NCBI GenBank assembly: GCA_021613375.1 | Contig: CM038715.1 | Coordinates: 3,101,878-3,165,877, forward strand | Reading direction: 5' to 3' | Length of the DNA stretch: 64,000 nt | From: Megaleporinus macrocephalus | Taxonomy: Eukaryota > Chordata > Actinopteri > Characiformes > Anostomidae | Shown: positions 12,909 through 23,466 of the stretch, piece after piece | Position numbering within the stretch: position 1 is the stretch's first letter | Layout of the letters: each line of letters starts with the position of its first letter | Notes under the pieces: generated by a model | Told to the model about the DNA's origin: nothing | The model's database searches: none | What the model saw: the letters and a program-made list of their open reading frames with translations, nothing else | Translations under genes and position numbers: made by a program

Positions 12909-15900
12909 CTGTTTGAGGGGGAAACAGATGAAGTATTGTAAAAGCAGACAGAGATTTCACATAAACAAGCCTTCTGTAAAGAGAATATTTAATGTTTTGA
13001 GGGTCAAAAAACAAAATCACACTGACCATGTTACTGTGTAACAGCCAGCATGCAGTGAATTCACCAGCAAGAAACGTAATCCTATCTTCATCATAGAAAC
13101 AGGCAGAGTGGGACTCGTACGGAGCGGAAGCAGACACTCCATAGACTACAACACAAGATCAACAAGGTGGTAAAAAATCCTGATCCTGCAAACATCACAT
13201 AAACATCTACTTCACATACTGATTTGTCTTAGACAACATTTACATTTACATTTACATTTACGGCATTTAGCGGACGCTCTTATCCAGAAAGACTTACATC
13301 AGTGTGTGATCAGTCAGAGTATGTATCTCTATCAAGTACAAACAGGTTTAAATACAAACTACTCTTATACTTAAACACTGCTATAAACGAGTGTCAGTGC
13401 TGATACCTAGAAAGAAGATAATAAAATATAAGATTAGACACAGAGCAACACCTAGCAGGACTGGAACACCTACAGAGAAGAGAATAAATACAGACTACAT
13501 ACAGTATCAGTGCAGGACTTATCCAGAGTTCCTAGAAGATCAAGTGAAATTAGGGTTTATAGCAATACTTCAGTAGATCAGTGTTTATCAGTGCTTCACA
13601 AAGAGACGGTGGTCTTCAGTCTGTGTTTGAAGACCGCGAGAGAGTTCACTGTTCGGACAGTCAGTGGAAGCTCGTTCCACCAGCTGGGCTCCAGGACAGA
13701 GAAGCGTCTTGTCTCGTGTCTTCCATGAATCTTGAGTGATGGCGGGTCAAGCCGAGCTGTACTTGAAGTGCGAAGGGCTCGAGGTGCGGATCGACTTTTG
13801 ATCATCGCCATAAGGTCAGGAGGAGCTGGTCCATTCTTGGCTTTGTAGGCATCAGAACTTTAAACTGAATGCGAGCAGCTACAGGAAGCCAGTGAAGGGA
13901 GCGCAGCAGTGGATGGGTGTGAGTGAACTTGGGGAGATTGAAGACGAGCCATGCTGCTGCATTCTGGATCAGTAGAAGGTCCTGATGGTCTGCAGAGGAA
14001 GACCAGCCAGGAGCGAGTTGCAGTAGTTGAGCCTTGAAATGACAAGAGACTGGACGAGCACCTGGGAGGCCTCCTGAGAGAGGAAGGGTCGGATGCGTCT
14101 GATGTTGTGGAGAATGTATCTGCATGACCGAGTCAGGTTCGTAATCTGGGCTGAGAACGATAACTGTTCATCCAGAGTCACACCAAGGTTTCTTGCATCT
14201 TTAGACGGAACAATCAAAGAGTTCTCGAATGAGATGGCGAGATCCTGCTGAGGACCTGTAGCTCCAGGGATGAACAGCAGCTCAGTCTTGCTCAACATAC
14301 TTGTTGAAATAAATGTTGCAGAGCAGCATTTCCACACACAAGAAGAGTCTTATAAAACAGTGACTCACCTGAAAACAAAGAAATGTGAACCAGAGCCGCC
14401 CCAAATAAACCAAACGTGCATTGGCAGCATTACTGTTTAACTGTCTTCCCTAAACAACCTCTAAAGGACTCATCTGCTACATTCCCCTTATATTTCTCCC
14501 CCCGGAGGCCAACACATACATTTTTTTATCAGGGTTATTTATCATAACCAGCCTTTATTTAATTTTTACATTTACATTTTTCATCTCTAGTATCTTTTAC
14601 AACCATACCTTTAAGACTGATACACATAGAAGATCTCTGTCCCTGTTAGCTGTCCAGCCTCATTTAAAAAAACATTGTGGATTTATTATTATTATTGTTA
14701 TTTTAGAATTTCAGCAGAATTAGGCAGAGCTAAAGGGAGATATCTGTAAACACATTGTTTGGTGATATAAGAACAGCAAATTTACAAATAGGATGTCTGA
14801 TTTCCATGTACAGACTGTATGGACTGAGGAGTGAGAGCTATATTTGAAAACTTTAATAATATTTGTGGTTTATGGTTAATGATATGGGCCTTTTAATGGA
14901 CTGTTCAAATTTTTCAAACGTATGTTCATTAAGACCATTTGACCGAGATAACTGTCTCAGTTTCATTTTGCTTCTTCCTGTTTTCTTTGATAGTAAGGAT
15001 TCACACTCCTTTGCTTTGCTTGTGTGTTTTTTGCTCTCAGTAAAACGTTTGAGTGTTCTATTGTCACAATTTTGTTTCTAAAACTTTTCATTTATAACAT
15101 TTTCCGATAAGAACATCCACCATTCACCATTCTGGTGTCTTAGGAACTACAATACATGCTCCAGGTGACACAGGGACACTTAAACAAGGGGAGGTGGGTG
15201 TGTCAGTGATGCAGCTTTAAATTTAAGATTTTTTAATTTTTAATTTTTTAATTTTTGAAATTGTGATACACTTATTACTTACAGTCAGATTAAACTTACC
15301 CTGAGCGTTTTCTGGGAGATGATCAATCATCGAACCAGAGCAACAGCTCTCAATGTAAATCACCATCTGCAAAGTTATAGGAGAATGTAAATGCTGTCAA
15401 GTTCTTTCAAATCAAAAGGATGAAACACTGGTTAATTACTGACCTTTGAGAACCGCTGACATTCTGCCATCTTGTTTATAGTGCTGACGAGGTCAGACGC
15501 ATGAAGCTGAAATAAAAATAAATATGATAAAACATGTTTGATGCTGATCTTTACTACATCAGTCAAATGCTGCAAATGAAATAAACACAGCTTACAAATT
15601 CCCTGGGGAAGGCAAAGACTCCTGCACTCCCATGGTCTGACAGGTAGATAAAGATTGTGTCATTTCCATCACTGTTAATTGAGACAGTTCATTAAAAAAT
15701 TAAAATATAAAAGTTTACTCTACATTATCTCTTCAAAACAAAAATATCTTGGTAAAGCAAAAGAAAATAACCTTTTCAAGGTCTTTATTGGCCCCCCTGC
15801 CTGTTTATTAACTCCAGCTTCATCTCCACGGAGCACGGCCAGGAAGTTCTGAGCTGAAACATCCTGTAAAGATGAAATGTGATATATAAATATATATAGA

Positions 15901-17854
15901 TCTGAGAGTTTACTTACTTAAGATTCATCCTAATACCTTATACTGTATCCAGCTCAGAAAGAGGGAGAGAAAACAGTACAATGTGGTAGCATTTAGGCTG
16001 TAATTAAATAATAGAGCACGTACATCTCCAGTGTAGTCCCTCAGAACTCCTGGGTAGAGATTTGGGCCGTTAGGTTCATTGATGACTTCTCCTGGATATG
16101 GATTCCTGGTTAAAGTGAAAAACATAAAGTTATGCTTTTGCCAATTTTTTGCTTTTGCCATTATACTGCTTACAAACCTCTCTAATAATATACTTATACT
16201 ATTAATAATACATAAATAAATAAATAATAAATACAGTGCTATGAAAAAAGTGTTCTCAGATTTCTTTCACTAATTGGTTTCACTAATTTGTCACACTTAA
16301 ATGTTTCCTCCAATATTTTAAGTGACTATTCCATTTACAGAGGATACAGGTTTACTCAGCTTTTACATCACTGTGGAGGATTTTTGGTGACTCTTCTTTG
16401 CAGAATTGGTTTAATTCTGCAACACCGGAGCATTTTGAGCATAAACTTGCCACAGCACTTTAATGGGGTTCAAGTCAGGATGGTGTTCACCTCGGCCACT
16501 AGCTTGTGCTGCTCCCACTACAGCTTCAGATTCCAAACTGACAAGCAGACATTCTCCTTCAGGATTTTCTGATAGAACACAGAATTCAAGGTTCCATCCA
16601 TTGCAACAAGTCGTCCAGGTCCTGCAGAAGCAAAGCCGCTCCATCACACTACCACCACCGTGTTTGACTGTCGGCATGATGTTCTTATGGTGGAATGTGA
16701 TGTTAGCTTGACAACAGACATAACAGGACCCATGTCTTCCAATACAATCCACATATGACTCATCAGTCCACAAAATATTTTCCCAGAAGTCTTGTTTTTT
16801 GGCAAATGCCAGATCAGTGCCCTTATCTCCAGTTATTCAGATGTGCATGCGGGTCTCTTGGTGACCTCTGGGTGGAGTTGTTGAGGCACTATTGTTGAAA
16901 TGTTTGTAGGCTGGTCACTTCTGCAGGTTCACTTCTGTTCCTCCATTTGTGGATAATAGCTAGCACTGTAGTTTACTGGAGTCTTAGAGCCCCAACAATT
17001 ACTTTGTAGCTTCATTAACGTTTACATTTACGGCATTTAGCAGAAGCTCTTATCCAGAGCGACTTACAGAAGTGCTTAGTGTTCAGTCAGAGTATGAGTA
17101 ACTATTTCCAGAGAGTAGATTTTAATGACTTTGTTTCACATCTGTATTTAAATCTGCTGATTTCTAACATTGCTGAACAGATTCTACTGATGCTTAGCTT
17201 TAACAGGACTGGCAGTAATCATGCCTACGCGTGGTTAATAAAATGTAACTAAATAGTTTAACTGGTTGATTCAGTAAGAGAGGCTTCAGCTAAGGCTTTG
17301 GCATTTTTCCTTTAATAAATAGAATGATGATTTTAAAACAGTATATTGTGATTATTTTGGTTCTTTGTCTAATATTAAAATAAGTTTGATAGTCTGAAGC
17401 ATTAAAGTGTGAAAGATATTCAAGAAATATTAAGAAATTGAAAAGAAGCAAATACTGTTTCACAGCACTATAATATATACTCACTCTTTATGGTAAGCTA
17501 TATCATCATACATCATCACCACAATCTGCTCATCCGGAATGCCATTGCAATGAACCATTTGATAAGCATGACAGACATTAGCCTGATAAATAAATAAGAT
17601 AAATAGAAAAGAAAAAACATGACATTTTACCACCAAACTATCAATGATTCATGTAATTTTGAGATCAGCTGGAAAGCAACTCCCCTTTTCTGTCAATCTT
17701 TAAGTAATTCTTTGTAGATGATTAATAAGCTCTTAGAAGACTGTGTCTGCAGTGCATCAACAATATATCAGTGAAGTTCCAGTAGTGGCATGTCTGAATA
17801 TGGTGAAGTTAATATTGTAAAGATGTACTCTTGACAGATCACCTATATTAGTCA

Positions 17855-17931
<77 letters not shown>

Positions 17932-18587
17932 TATATATGTAATTGTGTGACAATAAAGGCCCTGATTGATATATATATAACTAACCTTAACGAGTTTTAC
18001 TCTAATCTTAATCCTAAATTTAATCTGGACCTCAACCCAAAATTTATCCCTAACTCTCATCCTAGACCTAAATCTTAAGGCTAAATTTAATCTCAACCCA
18101 AAATCTATCCCTAACTCTCACCCTGGCCCTCATAGTAACCCTTGTGTTGGCTCTAATCCCAACCCTAACCTTAACTAATAGATAATCCTGTTAAACTCCA
18201 GTTACAGTATGGTGCCCGAGCATGTCTACAACAGCCCGTTGGGGATGTTATTTTCCTGTGACCCTCAAAATAAAGTGAAAAACAATTATTATAAACAAAT
18301 TTATTTCTCTTGTTCATCTACTCAATGCATTCAGAGGTTAAATTATTGAGATGTATGTTGTTGTTATGTTAGTGAAAGTTGGTTGAGAGTTTATTTAATC
18401 TAAAAAGGAACTACATTTTGTGCTGGTAATTTAGAGGATAGTACAGGATTAGGACTGGCCTTTGGTTCATTTTAAATGGATTAACTGAGTAACCAACATA
18501 CAGTTATCATACCTGATGTCTGTAATTTGTCCAGCCTTTGGAACCAGCAGCCAGCAGAACCCACCGCTTGCCCTTTTCCTCACTCAT
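8369..18587 (-). CDS. Legumain-like cysteine peptidase, minus-strand copy (3' end not found)
   Basis: Split gene of peptidase family C13. Coding exons on the minus strand, 5' to 3': 18587-18513, 17582-17485, 16105-16024, 15863-15772, 15671-15596, 15506-15444, 15366-15300, 13145-13027, 12908-12819, 11612-11403 and 8533-8369. All junctions are GT-AG and the phases join into 379 continuous codons. Seven internal exon lengths (98, 82, 76, 63, 67, 119, 90) equal those of the plus-strand copy. The first Met lies in [15 protein letters not shown], with an in-frame stop upstream if the 5' exon at 18949 is used. There is no signal peptide. The last exon ends at a good GTGAGC donor, but the two exons that should follow are missing from the downstream sequence. 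It may be truncated, or it may continue beyond the window. The plus-strand paralogue starts 6.4 kb away in divergent orientation. Confidence 0.85.
8777..8907. repeat. (ATCC)n microsatellite
   Basis: About 32 tetranucleotide units in intron 10 of the minus legumain-like gene, inserted within or beside a copy of the ACCACCACAGAGCAGG dispersed repeat. Open frames on the minus strand here (DGWM repeats) come only from the tetranucleotide. Confidence 0.97.
8910..9245. repeat. Dispersed fish repeat (ACCACCACAGAGCAGG family)
   Basis: Contains CCCTACAGGACCACCACAGA, GTGGTGGATTATTCTCAGCA, GGATCAGACACAGCAGTGCT and a CTCTAATAGCCACGCCTACC-type end. The same word order recurs at 26338-26625, 52050-52250 and 52700-52800, and in inverse orientation at 9990-10120. 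It is a non-coding, transposon-derived interspersed repeat, and the superfamily is not assigned here. Confidence 0.75.
9990..10120. repeat. Inverse fragment of the ACCACCACAGAGCAGG repeat family
   Basis: Contains AGTGTCTGATCCACTTGTAC, ACTAACACACCACCACCACT and GAGAATGATCCACCAC. These are the reverse complements of blocks in the copy at 8910-9245. The fragment is followed by a short GATA run. Confidence 0.65.
10640..10880 (+). mobile_element. LINE 3' fragment (reverse-transcriptase C-terminus and tail)
   Basis: Plus-strand translation gives [20 protein letters not shown], a typical C-terminal segment of CR1/Rex1/L2-type reverse transcriptases. A short 3'UTR with GTGAAAGGCGCTCAATAATT leads directly into the (ATT)n array that follows. 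The fragment is 5'-truncated, as is usual for such elements, and lies in intron 10 of the minus legumain-like gene. Confidence 0.7.
10878..11280. repeat. (ATT)n microsatellite, about 400 bp
   Basis: Nearly pure ATT/TTA trinucleotide with a few interruptions (GTGTT, AGT runs). It starts exactly at the 3' end of the LINE fragment, so it most likely grew from that element's 3' tail. The long open frames here (poly-Ile, poly-Leu, poly-Tyr) are products of the repeat. Confidence 0.97.
11846..12050. repeat. Short (TATG)n run and pyrimidine-rich tract
   Basis: About six GTAT units at 11846-11869 are followed by ~180 bp of T- and C-rich sequence with TTTA and TTCC runs, ending near CCTGGCTGAATAAATAAATA. 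It lies in intron 9 of the minus legumain-like gene and has no coding potential. Confidence 0.7.
12120..12818. other. Intron 9 sequence, no gene seen
   Basis: Unique-looking intronic sequence after an A-rich run at 12150-12166. A palindromic TGACGTCA (cAMP-response-element-like octamer) lies at 12279-12286. It has no context that would show it is functional. Confidence 0.4.
13027..18587 (-). CDS. Catalytic-domain exons of the minus legumain-like gene
   Basis: Eight exons encode residues 1-224. Seen in the sequence: [11 protein letters not shown] (residues 15-25) keeps the Asn and Arg that match human legumain Asn42 and Arg44. LRGDE is present in exon 4. The catalytic His is His129 in LSDHGSAG, and the catalytic Cys is Cys170 in [10 protein letters not shown], preceded by Glu168 (human Glu187). 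The position matching Asp231 of the S1 pocket is Gly212 in FLAGEF, with Glu213 next to it. The catalytic machinery is therefore intact and two of the three Asn-specificity residues are kept. Exon 4 is 6 bp longer than in the paralogue. The intron after exon 2 carries a Tc1 element and the intron after exon 7 a LINE fragment. Confidence 0.85.
13235..14340 (-). mobile_element. 5'-truncated LINE (L2/CR1-type), minus strand
   Basis: Minus-strand translation in three slightly shifted frames gives an ordered reverse-transcriptase C-terminus: [75 protein letters not shown] and [18 protein letters not shown]. The 3' end is the CATTTAGCGGACGCTCTTAT-type tail, followed by a (CATTTA)n run at 13238-13260. 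Frame breaks show it is dead. It sits in intron 7 of the minus legumain-like gene, in the same orientation as the gene. Confidence 0.85.
16234..17470 (-). mobile_element. Decayed Tc1-like element with matching ends
   Basis: The left end reads TA-CAGTGCTATGAAAAAAGTGT. The right end, on the other strand, reads TAGTGCTGTGAAACAGTATTT. These are imperfect terminal inverted repeats of a family common in fish. Minus-strand frames inside carry [22 protein letters not shown] and [11 protein letters not shown], which are eroded Tc1 transposase motifs. The right end lies 14 bp from the splice donor of exon 2 (exon boundary 17485) of the minus legumain-like gene. Confidence 0.75.
17018..17095 (-). mobile_element. 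Short LINE 3' tail fragment
   Basis: TTTACGGCATTTAGCAGAAG and CTTATCCAGAGCGACTTACA match the 3' tail of the LINE at 13235-14340. The fragment is nested inside the Tc1-like element and probably represents a very short insertion. Confidence 0.6.
17859..17928. repeat. (TA)n microsatellite
   Basis: About 34 TA units in intron 1 of the minus legumain-like gene. Confidence 0.95.
17984..18180. repeat. Degenerate CCTAA-rich tract
   Basis: Loose tandem variants such as CTAACCTTAACGAG, CCCTAACTCTCATCCTAGAC, CCCTAACTCTCACCCTGGCC and CCCAACCCTAACCTTAACTA. The tract resembles worn telomere-like hexamers, or a minisatellite derived from a short CCTAAY motif. It lies beside the (TA)n array. Confidence 0.5.
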
Positions 18588-18894
18588 CTTAGAAAGCACC
18601 AAAATTAATATTAGTCAAATATGAGAAAATAGCCTTGTGTAATACAGATAAGCATTTTAACATTTTCATGGAATATTAGCAAATCACATACCACTGTCAG
18701 GTAATGTATGTATATTTTTGGTTTAATGAAACAAAACATTGTTTTCTATAGAGATTTCTAAAAAAAGACTCAACAATTTTTAATTACAGTCTAAATTCAG
18801 TGCCAGTATTCAGTGCTTTATGATTGCTTGATGTTGTAGTACAATGTAATACTACTTAAGAAGCTGATTTGCTGGTTAAGTATAAAGGCCTGTA

Positions 18895-18908
18895 GCACCC
18901 TCTGGTGG
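18895..18908 (-). promoter_or_regulatory. CTCF-like core motif
   Basis: The minus strand reads CCACCAGAGGGTGC, one mismatch from the CCASYAGRKGGCRS core bound by CTCF. It lies about 40 bp downstream (in gene orientation) of the splice donor of the candidate 5' exon of the minus legumain-like gene. A single motif match is weak evidence of binding. Confidence 0.3.
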
Positions 18909-18948
18909 AACTGAGATGCAAATGCAGAGACATTAAGTTTAACATTAC

Positions 18949-19022
18949 CTTTTCTAATTCTCCAGAATAGGTCTTCTGCAACCTCTACTGTCCAACAGAG
19001 GTTCAAGTCAAAGCGTTGTTAC
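18949..19022 (-). other. Candidate 5' untranslated exon of the minus legumain-like gene
   Basis: On the minus strand, TTTCAG at about 19023 precedes ~74 bp ending in GAATTAGAAAAG and a GTAATG donor. Joined to the coding exon at 18587, it places an in-frame TAG upstream of the Met codon. This supports Met at 18587-18585 as the true start and the absence of a signal-peptide exon. Transcript evidence is lacking, so the exon is tentative. Confidence 0.3.
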
Positions 19023-20065
19023 CTGAAATGATTACATGAGTAGAGTACCCTGTTAAAATAGAAATTGCATAGAAGTACAGTTTCTACTAGTACTGTACTG
19101 GCCGATGCAAAACATTCTGCATCTATCAGTGTAAGAACTAATGTCTATTACACGCTTTTCTCTTTATGTACCCAGGATCTGAAATATTATAAATAATAAA
19201 TCTACAGAATGAGGCATGTAACCAATCGCAAAGCAGTACTTGAGCTGTCAGCAATCTAACACACAGAAATACAACAAAATCAATACTGTAAACTACAGTA
19301 CTTTACTCACAGTTATACTTCAGTATTAGTTCAGGTATTATGAACTAAACATACTCAAGAGTGTAACTGAGTAAATGTAATTAGTTTACAGCCCACCTCT
19401 CGTTTCCACACAAGCACAATGCAAAAGCATATTATTCAATCAAACAAGTTTATTAAACTATTTTGTGGATGCCAGTTTTCATATATGATTAAAATCCCTG
19501 ATGCATGTACTAATTAAATTGTTAAATAATTATATTTAAGGACTGTATAGATCATATTTATAATGTACACTGAATCGAACTGGGGAAAAGAAAGATGTGA
19601 TACGGTATGATGTTAAACCACATACGGTAATCTGTGCTAATACTGAGGAAAAAAAGAGTTTGCGACGGAAAACTTGGAATTTCACAGAATTTCACAAGGA
19701 TACTTATGATTTAACAAACCTTTACCTATCAGACATTTCTTATTCCACATACTTTAAAGCAAAAAGGGAGATACTAAATGTTTAGCTTCCCATAAGTACT
19801 TGCCCATAACATAATAGTGACTGTCAGATGACCAGCGTGACATCATAAAATAAAAGACCAGTAAAATGTTAACAACTATACGAAGTTGAATGTATTCCTA
19901 CCTGTGTCTCTGTACCTGTTGCAGTTCTGCAGTGTAGACTGTTTTGAGGAACGTCTACTCTCATTTTCACTCATAAAGCAGCGTCTCACAGAAACAGTAT
20001 CCGATTTTTCTGTAACAGCAACTTTTCCTTTCTGAATGCTAAAAAAACTGATTTGGGAACAATGC

Positions 20066-20188
<123 letters not shown>

Positions 20189-20329
20189 AAGTCATCGTAC
20201 TGGGCTGGTCTCAACAACAATTTCCAACAACTGAGTCCATCTCACCACGAGACAGAGACAAGATACCCTCAGACCGAGACTGAGTCCCAGTGAGATCAAA
20301 ACCGGTTCTTGAGACAGAGATTGGACTTA

Positions 20330-21881
20330 CAGTTTTTCTCAGTCGATTTGGTTCATTTCTCAGATCAGAATTGAATTTCTCAAAACTATTCATTCACTCT
20401 CCACATCTTCTTGTCACTTGTGCACATCATAATAGCATTTCTTGTTGTGTTCCACATTTTGCAAATGCTTTTGTACATTCATGCAAATGGTCCTGTACAA
20501 TTGTCCTGCTGTTTTTTGCATTATCAATTGCTTATGTCACGATTGTCAAAACATGTTCTACTGATTGTCTGTTGAATTGTCTTACCTTCCAAAACATTTA
20601 GGTTTTAGATCATTGTCTAGGTCATTGCATGCAAAAGTGCTGAACATGTTGTCGTAATCTCTCAGGCATCATTTGTATATTTCTAAAAAACCTTTGGTAC
20701 ATTTTGGGAATTTATCCTAAATTGATTAAATTGTTCTCAGTTGAATCTAGGCTTTCAGTTAAGAAGGGGAATGTATGAAGGTTTAGATCAACCTATGGTC
20801 AAACACCTCTCAATCATCGGTCAGAGGTGCATTTCATGAACTTTCAGTTGACACACACATATATAGACACAAAACAATGCAGTGTCACAAAGTCACCCAA
20901 TGGAAAGACAAGGCTGTGTACAGGGTGAACAACCAAGAAGAGAGGTAAGGCTGCGGGGACAAAATGGTAGAGGTAGGAAAGTCCATGCACATAGGTTTGT
21001 CCCAGATGGAATAAGGGCTGCAATTGTGGACCATGTTGTAAATCATGGTCTTACAATGGCTGAAGCTGGTCGCTGTGTGCAGCGGAATATTGAAAGAACA
21101 ACTGTGTCTTCAATCGTTCAAACCATTTTGTAGAAAAAACAGGTATGTAATTCATAAACGTGCACTCTGCTGTAATGCTGCCTGTTGAAATAAATTCTGA
21201 AATGTTATTCATTCTTACAGAGAGGAGTGTCAGGATGTATAGAAAATAAAGCACTATAATTTCTTGTCTCAGGTTGTTTTGAGTGTTTAGAGCAAGTTTC
21301 TGATTGTGTAGTTTTTCCTTTTGTCTTATCGAGTGCTGCCAAACTGTTGTCTGTTTTTCCTGAATTTCTATCTGATTTTGTTTGTCAACAAATTGCAGTG
21401 TAAACAATACAGTAAATGAATATTACTGTATAAATTTGATTCCAGTTCAATGTCCTGCTGTCAGTCTCCCACATACCGTCATGTGTAACTTTGTGTTCTG
21501 TGTACGTCTGTATTGTGTGTGGAACACACACCGTTTTAATTGATATGCCACAGATCTGCCGCAGTGTTTTTTATAATCTAAAGCTAGTTTCTATCAGAAT
21601 ATACTTACAATGTACACTGTTGCACTGACAACATGACTAAGTATTTTGACTAGCTTGTTCATGGGCAATGACACACAGACTAGACATTCTGATGGCACTG
21701 ACAAGTTGATTGACATAAATATTTGCTTTTGAGGCAAAAACAAAAAATTCTGAGTGAGATACGAGCCTTTGCAGGTATTTCATTGAGTTTTACTGTTTGC
21801 ACTGTTTTGAGAAATGCACTTGTTGTAATGCCAACGTAAATCATGATGTGAGAAACGAACCAAATCGACTGAGAAAAACTG
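20330..21881. mobile_element. TIR DNA transposon with TA target duplication, copy A
   Basis: Perfect-looking terminal inverted repeats: CAGTTTTTCTCAGTCGATTT at the left, and its reverse complement ending CGACTGAGAAAAACTG at 21881. Both are flanked by TA, as in Tc1/mariner-type insertions. The 1.55 kb interior encodes only an N-terminal helix-turn-helix-like segment and no DDE catalytic part, so the copy is non-autonomous. Confidence 0.85.
20900..21133 (+). pseudogene. Helix-turn-helix transposase fragment, copy A (frameshifted)
   Basis: The reading frame from the Met codon encodes MERQGCVQGEQPRREVRLRG, then VPDGIRAAIVDHVVNHGLTM and RTTVSSIVQT. This resembles the DNA-binding head of Tc1/IS630-type transposases. 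An extra C in ACCATTTTG, relative to copy B, shifts the frame and ends it at TAG 21131-21133. The downstream intron-like segment and the AATAAA are the same as in copy B. Confidence 0.6.
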
Positions 21882-22439
21882 TAAATAGGCCTCTCATTGT
21901 TTTACTTTAAGTAAAACAAATCATGTTTTTTACGTCATGTGAGCTTCATGTTAAAAAATAAAAACCAGTCACAAAGTGTAAATCAGCCAGTTTGGCCATT
22001 AAGAAATCAGAAATGGAATCAGCCGTAGAAGTATAAGGTGGTGCATGTCTCCGTGAAGCAGGTGTGTTAGAGCAGGCCTCAGTTCAGTTACGAACGCCCA
22101 CTGTACATCCTCATTCTACATACTCTGATGATATCTGACAATATGGGTCTAATGTGTTCCAGGTTATTCATGTTCCATGTTTCTGTTTTTTTTTCAGTCT
22201 AATCTTCTTCATGAGAAATCATCTGCTGTCCCTATTGTGGAAGAGATGATGTGATTGGGTGGGATCAGGAATGAACACTTGCCAAATGTGAAAAACATCA
22301 ACATGATTTAAAACACTTATCAGTTTTAAACTTCTTTCCTCCCCATAGAATCCACATCCTACTTTCACTTGGTGATTGTGCAATAACAAGACAGTTACAC
22401 AGCTGACACAGAATTCCTTGTAAACCAGCTCAGTTATTT

Positions 22440-22525
22440 TATTCCAGGAAATAAAAAAGAAAAAAGCAACAAACACTTGAGAAACACATTCAGTCACACA
22501 GGTTCACTTCAGACAGCAGTTTAAG
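22440..22525 (+). promoter_or_regulatory. Duplicate of the presumed first-exon region of the plus legumain-like gene
   Basis: Shares CCAGGAAATAAAAA, AACACATTCAGTCACACAGG and GACAGCAGTTTAAG|GTA with 24838-24923, including the candidate splice donor at 22526. If both are used, the plus gene has two alternative, duplicated first exons 2.4 kb apart. No transcript evidence is available, and the 5' limit is arbitrary. Confidence 0.35.
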
Positions 22526-23124
22526 GTACACAGTAAAATTGAAAGTGCTAAATTACAGTTTTTCTCAGTCGATTTGGTTCATTTCTCAGATCAGAATTGA
22601 ATTTCTCAAAACTATTCATTCACTCTCCACATCTTCTTGTCACTTGTGCACATCATAATAGCATTTCTTGTTGTGTTCCACATTTTGCAAATGCTTTTGT
22701 ACATTCATGCAAATGGTCGTGTACAATTGTCTGCTGTTTTTTGCATTATCAATTGCTTATGTCACGATTGTCAAAACATGTTCTACTGATTGTCTGTTGA
22801 ATTGTCTTACCTTCCAAAACATTTAGGTTTTAGATCATTGTCTAGGTCATTGCATGCAAAAGTGCTGAACATGTTGTCGTAATCTCTCAGGCATCATTTG
22901 TATATTTCTAAAAAACCTTTGGTACATTTTGGGAATTTATCCTAAATTGATTAAATTGTTCTCAGTTGAATCTAGGCTTTCAGTTAAGAAGGGGAATGTA
23001 TGAAGGTTTAGATCAACCTATGGTCAAACACCTCTCAATCATCGGTCAGAGGTGCATTTCATGAACTTTCAGTTGACACACACATATATAGACACAAAAC
23101 AATGCAGTGTCACAAAGTCACCCA

Positions 23125-23466
23125 ATGGAAAGACAAGGCTGTGTACAGGGTGAACAACCAATAAGAGAGGTAAGGCTGCGGGGACAAAATGGTAGAGGTA
23201 GGAAAGTCCATGCACATAGGTTTGTCCCAGATGGAATAAGGGCTGCAATTGTGGACCATGTTGTAAATCATGGTCTTACAATGGCTGAAGCTGGTCGCTG
23301 TGTGCAGCGGAATATTGAAAGAACAACTGTGTCTTCAATCGTTCAAACATTTTGTAGAAAAAACAGGTATGTAATTCATAAACGTGCACTCTGCTGTAAT
23401 GCTGCCTGTTGAAATAAATTCTGAAATGTTATTCATTCTTACAGAGAGGAGTGTCAGGATGTATAG
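23125..23466 (+). CDS. Short HTH-only transposon protein, copy B (possible one-intron gene)
   Basis: Met 23125 opens a frame containing VPDGIRAAIVDHVVNHGLTM and RTTVSSIVQTF, a helix-turn-helix-like DNA-binding segment of Tc1/IS630 type. A GT-AG pair (GTATGT at 23367, TTCTTACAG ending 23444) removes a 78-bp intron and continues the frame by six codons to TAG at 23464-23466, followed at once by AAAATAAAG, a poly(A) signal. The predicted product is 87 residues with no catalytic domain. It could be a decayed transposase or a repressor-like product of a non-autonomous element. The intron is predicted only from sequence. Confidence 0.4.

Larger units (their letters stand above)
20328..22553. repeat. 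Tandem segmental duplication, left copy
   Basis: The unit begins exactly at the left end of a TIR transposon and ends where the right copy begins. It holds the transposon (20330-21881), about 220 bp of flank that is almost identical to 24411-24641, and a more diverged 400 bp segment. That segment shares GATGATGTGATTGGGTGGGATCAG, CACAGAATTCCTTGTAAACC and CACATTCAGTCACACAGGTT blocks with the region just upstream of the plus legumain-like gene. Confidence 0.85.

Noticed and set aside
20882..20899. GTG as the start of the HTH frame (and of its copy at 23107)
   Set aside because: A GTG start is not expected in a vertebrate gene. The first in-frame ATG, at 20900 (copy A) and 23125 (copy B), was used.
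21051..21407. Minus-strand frame of 118 codons, repeated at 23335-23631
   Set aside because: Lies antisense to the transposon interior, has no motif, and is duplicated only because the DNA is duplicated.
22219..22497. Minus-strand frame sharing ISWNKITELVYKEFC with 24531-24884
   Set aside because: The similarity comes from the segmental duplication of putative promoter/5'UTR DNA. There is no splice or start support, and the frames diverge.
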